Assembly (NCBI RefSeq): GCF_008806775.1
Contig: NZ_WAEM01000006.1
Span: 62,001 to 126,000 of the forward strand
Origin: Flavobacterium luteum
GTDB taxonomy: Bacteria > Bacteroidota > Bacteroidia > Flavobacteriales > Flavobacteriaceae
DNA length: 64,000 nucleotides
Direction: 5' to 3'
Shown here: in pieces, positions 43,731-52,385 of the stretch
How the letters are laid out: each line of letters opens with the position of its first letter
Position numbering within the stretch: position 1 is the stretch's first letter
The notes under the pieces: model-generated
Told to the model about the DNA's origin: nothing
The model's database searches: none
Seen by the model: the letters and a program-made list of their open reading frames with translations, nothing else
Made by a program: the position numbers and the translations under genes

Positions 43731-45593
43731 GTGAATTACTTATCAGTAGAAAATATATCGAAATCATTTGGAGAGCGAACACTTTTTGAAAACATTTCTT
43801 TTGGCATAAACAAAGACCAAAAAATTGCTTTTATAGCCAAAAATGGTTCAGGAAAAACCTGTATCATGAAAATCATCAATGGTGAAGATGAACCTGATAC
43901 TGGTAATGTGGTTTTGCGTAAGGGAATCAATATGGCTTTTTTGTCGCAAGATGCCAATTTGCAAGACGAACTAACCATTGAAGAAAGTATTTTCGCTTCG
44001 GATAATATCGTTTTAAAAGTCATCGAAGAATATGAAAAAGCATTAGAAAACCCTGAAGATGAAGATGCTTATCAAAAGGCATTTGACAAAATGGATCAAC
44101 ATAATGCTTGGGATTTTGAAACGCAATTCAAACAAATTTTGTTCAAATTAAAGTTGGAAGACTTTAAGTTGAAAGTAAAAAATCTTTCTGGTGGTCAGAA
44201 AAAAAGGCTGTCACTTGCAATAATTTTAATAAATCGCCCGGACTTATTAATTTTAGATGAGCCTACCAATCACTTAGATTTAGAGATGATAGAATGGCTT
44301 GAGAGTTATTTCGCCAAAGAAAACATTACCTTATTTATGGTAACGCACGACCGTTTCTTTTTAGAACGGGTTTGCAATGAAATCATAGAACTTGACAACG
44401 GAAAATTATACCAATACAGAGGCAATTACTCCTATTACTTAGAGAAAAAAGAAGAACGCATTGCTTCAGAAAATTCGAGTGTTGATAAAGCTCAAAATTT
44501 ATTTGTAAAAGAACTAGAATGGATGCGTCGCCAACCCAAAGCGAGAACAACTAAATCAAAATCGCGTCAAGATGATTTTTATCTAATTAAGGAAAAAGCA
44601 CAAAGTCGAAGAAAAGAGAATGCTGTAGAGCTCGAAATTAATATGGAACGAATGGGTTCGAAAATCATCGAATTGCATAAAATTTCTAAGAAATTTAAAG
44701 ACAGAGTAATTTTAGATAATTTTAGTTTCGATTTTCAGCGTGGTGAGCGTATTGGAATTATTGGGAAAAACGGAACTGGAAAATCTACTTTTCTAAATCT
44801 AATTACTGGAACAATTCCTGTTGATGGAGGAAAAGTGATAACTGGTGACACTATAAAAGTGGGTTATTATACGCAAAGCGGCATCAACCCAAAACCTGGT
44901 CAAAAAGTTATAGATATTATCAAAGAATATGGTGAATTTATTCCGCTTGCAAAAGGGAAATTAATTTCGGCTGGGCAATTGTTGGAGCGTTTTCTTTTTG
45001 ATAGAAAAAAGCAGCATGATTTTGTAGAAAAATTGAGTGGTGGAGAATTAAAACGATTGTATTTATGTACCGTTTTGATTCAGAATCCAAACTTCTTGAT
45101 TCTTGATGAGCCTACTAATGATTTAGATATTGTGACATTAAATGTTTTAGAAAGCTTCCTTTTAGACTATCCTGGTTGTTTACTGGTAGTTTCGCATGAT
45201 CGCTATTTTATGGACAAAATTGTTGATCACCTATTTGTTTTTAGAGGCGATGGCGTAATTGAAGATTTTCCTGGAAATTATTCCGATTTTAGGGCTTATG
45301 AAGACAGTGCAGATGTTGCTCAAAAAGAAGAAAACAAAGCGGAGAAGAAAGACTGGAAACAAAATAATCCGACGGGAAATTTAACTTTTAACGAGCAAAA
45401 AGAATTTCAAAAAATTGAAAGAGAAATCAAAGATTTAGAAATCGAAAAAGCTAAAATTGAGCAACTTTTTTCTGATGGAAAAGTTTTAGATTCCGATATT
45501 GCAAATAAAGCCAACGAATTAAAAAACATCATCCAAAAAATGGAAGATAAAGAAGAACGTTGGTTTGAGTTGAGTGCTAAGATAGAAGGATAG
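43731..45593 (+). CDS. ABC-F family ATPase
   Basis: 620 residues from the GTG at 43731 (MNYLSVENISKSFGERTLFE). An open frame begins at 43692, but a promoter sits inside that stretch, so the GTG is the likely start. Two ATPase halves are joined by a charged linker. Half 1 has AKNGSGKT, LSGGQKKRLSLA and DEPTNHLDL. Half 2 has GKNGTGKST, LSGGELKRLYL and DEPTNDLDI. There are no membrane segments. ABC-F proteins act on the ribosome, either as translation factors (EttA, Uup type) or in drug resistance. The C-terminal coiled coil (IEREIKDLEIEKAKIEQLF) fits the Uup-like group. A housekeeping role is more likely than resistance. Confidence 0.9.
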   Translation: MNYLSVENISKSFGERTLFENISFGINKDQKIAFIAKNGSGKTCIMKIINGEDEPDTGNVVLRKGINMAFLSQDANLQDELTIEESIFASDNIVLKVIEEYEKALENPEDEDAYQKAFDKMDQHNAWDFETQFKQILFKLKLEDFKLKVKNLSGGQKKRLSLAIILINRPDLLILDEPTNHLDLEMIEWLESYFAKENITLFMVTHDRFFLERVCNEIIELDNGKLYQYRGNYSYYLEKKEERIASENSSVDKAQNLFVKELEWMRRQPKARTTKSKSRQDDFYLIKEKAQSRRKENAVELEINMERMGSKIIELHKISKKFKDRVILDNFSFDFQRGERIGIIGKNGTGKSTFLNLITGTIPVDGGKVITGDTIKVGYYTQSGINPKPGQKVIDIIKEYGEFIPLAKGKLISAGQLLERFLFDRKKQHDFVEKLSGGELKRLYLCTVLIQNPNFLILDEPTNDLDIVTLNVLESFLLDYPGCLLVVSHDRYFMDKIVDHLFVFRGDGVIEDFPGNYSDFRAYEDSADVAQKEENKAEKKDWKQNNPTGNLTFNEQKEFQKIEREIKDLEIEKAKIEQLFSDGKVLDSDIANKANELKNIIQKMEDKEERWFELSAKIEG

Positions 45594-45669
45594 TATATTA
45601 TTTCCAGATCAGATGGTTTTTGGGACTCATAATAACAAGTAAGTTAATACTATCCAAATCTCCCGTTTG

Positions 45670-46434
45670 CTAACTAAAAACTTTACTTTCTTTCAGTTTA
45701 CGTATTTCTTTCATTCGTTTCCAAGTAACTAAATGTCTTTGTTTGTATAACCACAAACTACCTAAATCTAAAAGAAAGTAAAACAAACTAATTCCGCTTG
45801 GTGGATTTGCACTTTTTAAAAAAGGAAAAATACCATAAGCAGTTTTTGGCCAAGCCCAACACTGGTAATGGGTTCCTATAATTTCTAAAAAAGCCACTAT
45901 GATATACATACTTAAAAAGAACAATCGTTCTCTTGGTTTGTTTCTTAATAAAAAGATTACCAATAAAGACATTACAAACCCAAAAATATCATTTGCAAAA
46001 ATTAAAAATAGTGTCGAGTAAATTAATACAAAAATTGTAAAGACTTTTTCGATTTGACTTCTATACATTTTTACAAATGATTCTTTGCAAAAATAGATTG
46101 CAGTAGCATATACTATTGCATGTCCTGGCGGAACATATAAAGGAATATTACCCAATCTATAGGTATACATTCCTAAAACAATTGAAAACAAATGCTCTCC
46201 AATAAAACCTATTAGAACTGCATAAACCATTAGTTCTCTAATCCTAGAAGTTGATCTATAAAATAATATAGAAAACCCAATTAACATAACTAATGTAGCC
46301 AAATGTTGTGAATCTTTATAGATTGGCACTACATACTTACTGTCTAAAAATAATCCAATAGTGATGAATGAGAATAAATAAAAAATAGTTTTGATGGAAG
46401 ATAAAAAAAATGGCCATACGATTTTACTATTCAT
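45670..46434 (-). CDS. Polytopic membrane protein, unknown
   Basis: 254 residues from the ATG at 46434; a longer frame starts at a TTG. About seven membrane helices are visible (for example TIFYLFSFITIGLFLD, TLVMLIGFSILFY and VFTIFVLIYSTLFLIFA). A conserved-looking polar motif, NIPLYVPPGHAIVYATAIYF, sits between helices 3 and 4, and GTHYQCWAWPKTAYG lies near the last helix. I do not recognise the family. The paired His and Trp residues could hold a cofactor or substrate. It is transcribed alone. Confidence 0.65.
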   Translation of the reverse strand: MNSKIVWPFFLSSIKTIFYLFSFITIGLFLDSKYVVPIYKDSQHLATLVMLIGFSILFYRSTSRIRELMVYAVLIGFIGEHLFSIVLGMYTYRLGNIPLYVPPGHAIVYATAIYFCKESFVKMYRSQIEKVFTIFVLIYSTLFLIFANDIFGFVMSLLVIFLLRNKPRERLFFLSMYIIVAFLEIIGTHYQCWAWPKTAYGIFPFLKSANPPSGISLFYFLLDLGSLWLYKQRHLVTWKRMKEIRKLKESKVFS

Positions 46435-46837
46435 TTGGCGAAAATACAAACTATTTGAATTAAAAAAAAGTGAGAGTGTAAACTCAGCAGTTATAAAATA
46501 AAACAGTTACAAATTATACAAATTGACATAAATTTAGATAGCATATATTCCATGAATCTACTAAAGTTAAATAAAATTTGAATGAATCTGTTCTTAATTA
46601 AAAAGTCTCTAGGGGATTTCTTTTGGTTTGAATTAAGCCATAAAGAGATTTATGTAGAAGGATTTTTATGTTTTAAAACTGTGAACAAAAATTCATTTGG
46701 TAACTGATTCTTTAAGGAATAAAAATTATGATTAAAATGGTATCCCTAGTGGTTCTGTAAATATTTTGAAGTAAAATTAAATTCAGTAAATTAGAATTAA
46801 TTAATCCAATTTAGCTTGTTATGTGGTTAGAGATCTT
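46435..46837. other. Intergenic region of about 400 bases
   Basis: No convincing gene. A 41-codon open frame exists on the plus strand (46582-46707, starting MNLFLIKKSLGDFFWFELSH) but has no promoter, no known family and no coding support beyond being open. No hairpin or repeat is evident. Confidence 0.5.
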
Positions 46838-48385
46838 CTACCAAGCAATCGGTCTGTAATCTTTCAAAAACTTACCACACCAATGTTTTCCTGTATTAAT
46901 TCCGTCAAACAATGGATCCATAACACGAGCAGCACCATCCACAATATCTAAAGGGGGCTGAAAGTCTTGTTCTTCTTGTTTCTTTTTAGCTAATTCTACA
47001 GGATCTTCATCGGTGACCCAACCAGTATCAACTGCATTCATAAATATTCCGTCTTTTGCCAAAGTTCCAGCGGCAGTATGGGTAAGCATATTTAAGGCTG
47101 CTTTTGCCATATTGGTATGCGGATGGCGATCTTCCTTAAAATCTCGGTAAAACTTCCCTTCCATTGCCGAAACATTAATGATGTGCTTTTTACCAGTATA
47201 GTCTTTTTTCATCATTTCTGAAAGACGGTTACACAATACAAATGGCGCTACAGAATTGACTAGTTGTACTTCAATCATTTCAGTTGTTTCTATTTGACCT
47301 AATTTCAAACGCCAACTGTTTGTTTTCCGTAAATCTACTTGTTGCAAATCGGCATCCAACTCCCCTTCTGGAAAAACTTCTTTGGCTACTAAGGCATTAT
47401 CAAAAGAATATGGGATCTGTGATAATTTAGCAGAAGCACGTAAACCAATTCCAGGCTCTGGTCCGTGCCAAGTTACTGGCATATTTTCATTAGATAAAAA
47501 ACCTGAAGTCAATACTTTTAGTTCAGCTAAACAATGAGTGTAATCCAATAATAGATCTTGAACAACTTTTGGCAAAGAAATTATAGAACGCTCTTCGTTT
47601 TCTATCAAGTGTTTGTAAAATCCAGCGGGACGTCTCACGGTTTGCGCCGCATTGTTTATTAAAATATCCAATCGACCATATTTTTGTCCAATAAAATTAC
47701 AGAAAATTTCCACACTAGGAATGTGTCTTAAATCTAATCCTATAATTTTAAGGCGGTGTCCCCAATTTATAAAATCATATTCTTTAGCAAAACGCAATGC
47801 TGAGTCTACTGGGAAACGAGTTGTAGCAATTACTGTAGCCCCACCTCGCAAAAGCATCAACGTAATATGATAGCCTATTTTTAATCGAGAACCCGTTATA
47901 ACTGCAATTTGTCCTTTTACATCAGCAGTTTGAAAACGTTTGGCATAATTAAAATCACCACAATCAGCACACATCGTATCATAAAAGTGATGCATCTTCG
48001 TAAATTCTGTTTTACATACATAACACTTTCTAGGCGTTTCAAATTCTAATTGTTCTTTGTATTCTAAAACGTGTGAAGCCAACAGTTTTGGAGCCACAAA
48101 TACACTTGCTTCTCGAGCAGAACGAATTCCTGTTTCTTTACGAGCAGTTCGGTCTTTTTTGTCCTGTTTGCGTTTTGCTACAGCTTTTCCATCTTTCTTC
48201 CTTTTAGCCAATTCCTCCCGATTAGGGCGCGAAAATTGGCCAGCAACTTTAATCAAAGCGGTTCTTTGATCTTTAGGAATGTCAAATATTTGGGCTGTGG
48301 CTGTGTTTAATTGTGACAAAATAGCAATACATCTGTCAATTTCTTCCGAAGTTATGGTAACCTTACTGTTTATTTCTTCCTTCAT
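46838..48385 (-). CDS. SDR-fold protein with N-terminal zinc ribbon
   Basis: 515 residues, twice the size of a simple SDR. The first 100 residues are charged and helical (a [20 protein letters not shown] stretch). Then comes a four-Cys zinc ribbon, CX2C-X14-CX2C (Cys121, Cys124, Cys139, Cys142). From about 156 there is a Rossmann SDR domain with TGSRLKIG (164-171) as nucleotide site and LINNAAQT near 241. An insert of about 100 residues follows, then [12 protein letters not shown] and [11 protein letters not shown]. The usual catalytic Tyr of YxxxK is Thr424 here, while Lys428 is kept. It may therefore bind NAD(P) without normal dehydrogenase chemistry. A function is not known to me. Confidence 0.8.
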   Translation of the reverse strand: MKEEINSKVTITSEEIDRCIAILSQLNTATAQIFDIPKDQRTALIKVAGQFSRPNREELAKRKKDGKAVAKRKQDKKDRTARKETGIRSAREASVFVAPKLLASHVLEYKEQLEFETPRKCYVCKTEFTKMHHFYDTMCADCGDFNYAKRFQTADVKGQIAVITGSRLKIGYHITLMLLRGGATVIATTRFPVDSALRFAKEYDFINWGHRLKIIGLDLRHIPSVEIFCNFIGQKYGRLDILINNAAQTVRRPAGFYKHLIENEERSIISLPKVVQDLLLDYTHCLAELKVLTSGFLSNENMPVTWHGPEPGIGLRASAKLSQIPYSFDNALVAKEVFPEGELDADLQQVDLRKTNSWRLKLGQIETTEMIEVQLVNSVAPFVLCNRLSEMMKKDYTGKKHIINVSAMEGKFYRDFKEDRHPHTNMAKAALNMLTHTAAGTLAKDGIFMNAVDTGWVTDEDPVELAKKKQEEQDFQPPLDIVDGAARVMDPLFDGINTGKHWCGKFLKDYRPIAW

Positions 48386-48449
48386 AGAGTTCTAAAAATC
48401 AAGGTGGCAAATATAGCCATACTCTACTCAATTCTCGATTTAATCTTTG

Positions 48450-48457
48450 TATCTTCG
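48450..48457 (+). promoter_or_regulatory. -7 like element of the methyltransferase gene
   Basis: TATCTTCG, one base from TAnnTTTG, 22 bases before the ATG at 48479. It supports that start over the upstream one at 48404. Confidence 0.45.
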
Positions 48458-48478
48458 CATTCATTTCTCAGATTTTTT

Positions 48479-49258
48479 ATGATATTCCAAATAAAATCCT
48501 ATTTAAAATTCATTTGGAACTCCAAAAATGAACACGCCGTTCACTCCCCTTTTGTGTTTGATTTGGTTACCAAATGTTTTTATGACAAGAGGTCAAAACC
48601 CGAATATTCAATTCTAAAAAAATATAGAAAATCGCTTTTTGAAAATACAGAAACGATTGAGGTTACCGATTTTGGTGCTGGTTCTAAAGTGTTTAAATCG
48701 AATATCCGTGAAGTTTCAAAAATTGCTAAAACGGCAGGAATTTCATCCAAACGAGCTAAACTATTATTCCGAATTGTAAATTATTTTGAGCCAAATGCTA
48801 TTTTAGAAATTGGAACTTCATTAGGATTAGCCACTTCTGCCCTAGCCGTGAGAAATACAAAAGCAACAATTGTAACATTAGAAGGCTGCCAAAATACTAT
48901 TGCAATTGCAACAAAACAATGTCAATTGCAAAATCTAAATAACATTGAATTTGTAAATACTGAGTTTTCAAGTTATCTTAAAAATCATCAATTATCAACT
49001 GTCAATTATCAATTAATTTACTTCGATGGCAATCATTCCAAAAAAGCTACATTAGATTATTTTGAACTTTTATTACCAACAATTACTAACGAAAGCATTT
49101 GGATTTTTGATGATATTCATTGGTCTACAGCCATGGAAGAAGCTTGGAAAACCATAAAAGCACACCCGAAAGTCACTGTTACTATTGATACTTTTCAGTG
49201 GGGAATTGTTTTTTTTAGAATCGAGCAAGAAAAAGAGCATTTTGTGATTCGAGTTTAA
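48479..49258 (+). CDS. Class I SAM-dependent methyltransferase
   Basis: 259 residues from the ATG at 48479. An open frame begins 25 codons earlier (48404), but a -7 like element lies in that stretch and the family starts at about QIKSYLKFIWNSKNEHAVHS. The Rossmann site is AILEIGTSLGLATSALAV (SAM-binding motif I), followed by TIVTLEGCQNTIAIA and YFDGNHSKKATLDYFELLLP, with IWIFDDIHWS. It looks like the O-methyltransferase branch (MTF_24-like). Substrate unknown. It converges with the sorting-domain gene, whose stop is 2 bases away. Confidence 0.85.
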   Translation: MIFQIKSYLKFIWNSKNEHAVHSPFVFDLVTKCFYDKRSKPEYSILKKYRKSLFENTETIEVTDFGAGSKVFKSNIREVSKIAKTAGISSKRAKLLFRIVNYFEPNAILEIGTSLGLATSALAVRNTKATIVTLEGCQNTIAIATKQCQLQNLNNIEFVNTEFSSYLKNHQLSTVNYQLIYFDGNHSKKATLDYFELLLPTITNESIWIFDDIHWSTAMEEAWKTIKAHPKVTVTIDTFQWGIVFFRIEQEKEHFVIRV

Positions 49259-49260
49259 TT

Positions 49261-50376
49261 TTAGTTTTTTACTACTTTATAAACACCCGTTCCTTTAGCT
49301 GTAGAAACCCTTACTAAATACATTCCTTTTTCTAAAGAAGATAAATTAATTTTCAAATTGGAATTTTTATTATCCTTTTTTATTAATTCTTGTCCGTTAA
49401 CATTAAACAACCTGATTTCATTAATAGTTTCTGAAGCATTGACAATTATTTCACCCCGAGTCGGATTAGGAAAAAAATGGACGTCTTCATGTTTAAATTC
49501 ATCAATTCTCAAGGATTTTGTTGTAAATGATAACGGGCCAATCCATTCACTATAGATATCACCATCAAAACCTCCACAATTTTTTCGAACATATACATTG
49601 TAAGTTTCATTTGGTGAAAGCCCAAAAATTGTAAATGGAGTCAACGGAATAGATTCAGTTTGCAACATAAAACCGGTACCTAAAACAAATCCATCAAATC
49701 CATATTGTATATCCCAAAATTGTATTTCGGAACTATTGTTATTCCAAGTGATAGTTGCCTGATCGAATAAAACTTCTAATAAGTTTAAATTATTCGGTGC
49801 CTCACATGACAAAGAATTGACTTTAACAGCATTCAAGCATACGCCAGCAATTTCGCTGCTTTTTCCGTCTATAACAAATCGATATCTGAAATTCTGCATT
49901 TGATTGCTGCTTAAAGAAGAAAAATCGAAATACGTAGTTACCGAAGAATAAATAGGATCGAAAGTACATGTTTTAAAATTGCCGACCAGAGCCAAAGGAG
50001 CAGATCCTTCAGGAAAAGAAAACCAGTTCCCTGTATCTTGATTCCATACTTGAATATAGAGAACGTCATTCGCATATGATTCATAAGCAATATTAAAAGT
50101 CAATTTTAAAAATTTTTCATTTCCATCAAAAGCGGGTTGCAAATTAAAAAAAGGAGAAGTAAGCCACAATAAAGTCGAAGATCCTGAAGGTGTTACCAAA
50201 GACGTATCGTAAGAAAAATTGGAATTAATTGTTGGATTAGAAAGTAAAGCTTGAGGAGTGTAGGTTCCAGTAACCGTCCAATTCGGATTTGGCCAATTTT
50301 CATTTCTTACTAAAATTTGCCCACACAATGTTTGAAAACATAAAAAGCAATTCAGAAGGATATTTGTATTTTTCAT
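49261..50376 (-). CDS. Secreted fibronectin-III protein with type IX sorting domain
   Basis: 371 residues. A signal peptide (about 1-19, ending LCG) leads into a jelly-roll-like domain (about 20-185) that resembles choice-of-anchor or MAM-like folds of Flavobacterium proteins. A fibronectin type III domain (about 190-285) follows: ITWNNNSSEIQFWDIQYG, then LSPNETYNVYVRKNCGG. The C-terminal type A sorting domain has FFPNPTRGEIIVN, IRLFNVNGQEL, LEKGMYLVRVSTAKGTGVYK and VVKN. The protein is probably exported and bound at the cell surface. It could take part in adhesion; there is no catalytic motif. Confidence 0.82.
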   Translation of the reverse strand: MKNTNILLNCFLCFQTLCGQILVRNENWPNPNWTVTGTYTPQALLSNPTINSNFSYDTSLVTPSGSSTLLWLTSPFFNLQPAFDGNEKFLKLTFNIAYESYANDVLYIQVWNQDTGNWFSFPEGSAPLALVGNFKTCTFDPIYSSVTTYFDFSSLSSNQMQNFRYRFVIDGKSSEIAGVCLNAVKVNSLSCEAPNNLNLLEVLFDQATITWNNNSSEIQFWDIQYGFDGFVLGTGFMLQTESIPLTPFTIFGLSPNETYNVYVRKNCGGFDGDIYSEWIGPLSFTTKSLRIDEFKHEDVHFFPNPTRGEIIVNASETINEIRLFNVNGQELIKKDNKNSNLKINLSSLEKGMYLVRVSTAKGTGVYKVVKN

Positions 50377-50597
50377 TTTTACACTATTTTAAATTAAAAC
50401 TCAGTTTAAAACAACTACTTAAATTAAAAAAACTATCCCTAAGTTACAAAATAAATCCTTGAATTCAAAGTACTTATATATTTTATTCTTGTAAAAATTC
50501 TTAAGAAAAATTTTTGTAACACAATTGACTAAAAAACTACTTACTTAAAAAGCAAATAACATTTCGTATCTTTAAAACCAAAAATAGAAAAGCAAAA

Positions 50598-51284
50598 ATG
50601 GCAAAACCATTAATAAAAATAACCAATATTAAACGTGATTTTAAACTCGGAAATGAAATCGTTTATGTACTTAAAGGAATTGATTTAGAAATAAATAAAG
50701 GAGAATATGTAGCACTAATGGGACCATCAGGTTCTGGAAAATCAACTTTGATGAATATTTTGGGATGTTTAGATACCGCAACTTCAGGAAGCTATATTTT
50801 AAATAATAAAGATGTAAGCCAAATGCATGATGATGAATTGGCAGAAATTCGGAACAAAGAAATAGGTTTCGTTTTTCAAACTTTTAATTTAATGCCTAGA
50901 ACTAACGCATTAAACAATGTGGCATTACCAATGATTTATGCGGGTTACTCAAAATCAGAAAGAAATATACGAGCTAAAGAAGTTCTTGAACAAGTTAATT
51001 TAGCTGATAGAATGGATCATCAACCCAACCAGCTTTCTGGAGGACAACGCCAACGTGTAGCTATTGCCAGAGCATTAGTAAATAAACCTTCGATAATTTT
51101 GGCTGATGAACCTACCGGTAATTTAGACAGTAAAACATCAAACGAAATTATGAAATTATTTGACGATATTCACAAACTAGGAAACACCATTATTGTAGTT
51201 ACACACGAAGAAGAAATTGCCGCTTATGCTAATAGAGTCATTCGTTTACGAGACGGTTTAATAGAAAGCGATACCACTAAATGA
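50598..51284 (+). CDS. ABC transporter ATP-binding protein (MacB/LolD type)
   Basis: 228 residues. Walker [11 protein letters not shown]-loop GFVFQTFNL, signature [15 protein letters not shown], Walker [10 protein letters not shown] with NLDS, and the switch His in VVTHEEEI are all present. The wording [21 protein letters not shown] is that of the MacB/LolD/FtsE group, whose partners are MacB-type permeases involved in lipoprotein release or export. No permease gene is beside it, so the partner is elsewhere in the genome. A near-consensus -7 (TATCTTTA) lies about 30 bases before the ATG. Confidence 0.92.
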   Translation: MAKPLIKITNIKRDFKLGNEIVYVLKGIDLEINKGEYVALMGPSGSGKSTLMNILGCLDTATSGSYILNNKDVSQMHDDELAEIRNKEIGFVFQTFNLMPRTNALNNVALPMIYAGYSKSERNIRAKEVLEQVNLADRMDHQPNQLSGGQRQRVAIARALVNKPSIILADEPTGNLDSKTSNEIMKLFDDIHKLGNTIIVVTHEEEIAAYANRVIRLRDGLIESDTTK

Positions 51285-51310
51285 TTTTGATTTTATATTA
51301 CTTCAAGATA

Positions 51311-51343
51311 ATTCCTAAATCAAAAATCTCAAATCAAAAATTA
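51311..51343 (+). repeat. Degenerate AATTCCTAAATC repeat before the adenosyltransferase gene
   Basis: Contains ATTCCTAAAT, then AAAAATCTCAAATC. A similar string stands before cinA (minus strand, 38389 to 38359) and another after this gene (51941-51970). All are in non-coding DNA. Confidence 0.45.
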
Positions 51344-51348
51344 ATAGA

Positions 51349-51918
51349 ATGAAAGTATATACAAAAACAGGAGATACAGGCACCACAGCATTATTTGGTG
51401 GAACAAGAGTGCCCAAAGATCATATTCGAATCGAAAGTTACGGTACAGTAGATGAACTAAATTCGCATATAGGATTAATTCGAGATCAGGAAATGAATGC
51501 TCATTATAAAGATATTCTTATAGAAATTCAGGATCGCCTTTTTACTGTAGGTGCAATTTTGGCAACTCCACCTGAAAAAGAAGTTTTAAAAAACGGAGAA
51601 TTGCGTCTTAAAAATCTTGGAATTATAGAAACCGATATCGAACTTTTAGAAAACGAAATCGATGCTATGGAAGAAGCACTTCCGCCAATGACTCATTTTG
51701 TTTTACCTGGCGGACATACAACGGTGTCATATTGTCATATTGCTCGATGTGTTTGCCGAAGAGCAGAACGCTTAGCGGTACATTTAGACCACAACGAACC
51801 CGTTGCAGGAAACGCAATTAAGTATCTTAACCGTCTTTCTGACTATCTTTTTGTACTGGCACGAAAGTTGTCTCTTGATTTGAAAGCAGATGAAGTAAAA
51901 TGGATCCCGAGGAAATAG
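51349..51918 (+). CDS. PduO-type cob(I)alamin adenosyltransferase
   Basis: 189 residues. The ATP site TKTGDTGTTALFGG and KDHIRIESYGTVDELNSHIG stand at the N-terminus. The helix bundle has RRAERLAV and YLNRLSDYLFVLAR, the usual PduO signature. It makes adenosylcobalamin from cob(I)alamin and ATP. In Bacteroidetes its main user is methylmalonyl-CoA mutase. The MeaB chaperone and the propionyl-CoA carboxylase-type operon lie in the same window, which fits that route. Confidence 0.93.
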   Translation: MKVYTKTGDTGTTALFGGTRVPKDHIRIESYGTVDELNSHIGLIRDQEMNAHYKDILIEIQDRLFTVGAILATPPEKEVLKNGELRLKNLGIIETDIELLENEIDAMEEALPPMTHFVLPGGHTTVSYCHIARCVCRRAERLAVHLDHNEPVAGNAIKYLNRLSDYLFVLARKLSLDLKADEVKWIPRK

Positions 51919-52020
51919 TATTTTTATAGTTTTTGTATTACAAAAATCTTAAATTAAAAACCCTAAATCCTTAATAAAAACACGTTCTTAACTTTATTAT
52001 TAAAATAAATCAAATTTTAC

Positions 52021-52050
52021 TTGACTTTTTCAGTAAAAAAATTATTTTTG
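52021..52050 (+). promoter_or_regulatory. Promoter of the DUF2795-like gene and secA
   Basis: TTG (52021-52023), 19 bases, TATTTTTG (52043-52050), ending 23 bases before the ATG. It has the same layout as the tRNA-Glu and OmpA-family promoters. Confidence 0.65.
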
Positions 52051-52073
52051 CATTAAATTAAAATCAAAGCAAG

Positions 52074-52295
52074 ATGTATTGGACATTAGAATTAGCATCC
52101 TATTTGAGCGATGCGCCTTGGCCGGCTAACAAAGATGAGCTTATTGACTACGCAATTAGAGCTGGAGCACCACTAGAAGTAGTGGAAAACCTTCAATCTA
52201 TAGAAGACGAAGGCGAGATATATGAATCGATGGAAGAAATTTGGCCGGATTATCCAACAGACGAAGACTACCTTTGGAATGAGGATGAATATTAA
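52074..52295 (+). CDS. Small acidic DUF2795-like protein
   Basis: 73 residues. It begins MYWTLELASYLSDAPWPANK, followed by ELIDYAIRAGAPLEVVENLQ. This is the DUF2795 pattern, a small helical fold. The second half is very acidic (EDEGEIYESMEEIWPDYPTD, then EDYLWNEDEY). It is found just before secA in many Bacteroidetes, as I recall. Function unknown. A terminator lies between it and secA, so it probably has its own transcript. Confidence 0.75.
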   Translation: MYWTLELASYLSDAPWPANKDELIDYAIRAGAPLEVVENLQSIEDEGEIYESMEEIWPDYPTDEDYLWNEDEY

Positions 52296-52313
52296 AAAAA
52301 TATTAAAACCAAT

Positions 52314-52340
52314 AAAAGTCTCAGTTGAGGCTTTTTTTTT
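52314..52340 (+). terminator. Terminator between the DUF2795-like gene and secA
   Basis: AAAAGTCTCA pairs with TGAGGCTTTT (one G-T pair) around 52314-52335 and is followed by T5. Confidence 0.7.
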
Positions 52341-52343
52341 GTT

Positions 52344-52351
52344 TAAATTTG
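52344..52351 (+). promoter_or_regulatory. -7 element of secA
   Basis: TAAATTTG, an exact match, 35 bases before the secA ATG. It begins just after the terminator of the upstream gene. Confidence 0.5.
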
Positions 52352-52385
52352 CACACCTTATCAATTAAGAAATTATACAACCATC

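Noticed and set aside
46582..46707. 41-codon frame in the gap before the SDR gene (starts MNLFLIKKSLGDFF)
   Set aside because: Open and with plausible codons, but no promoter, terminator or known family supports it; may be chance or a gene remnant.
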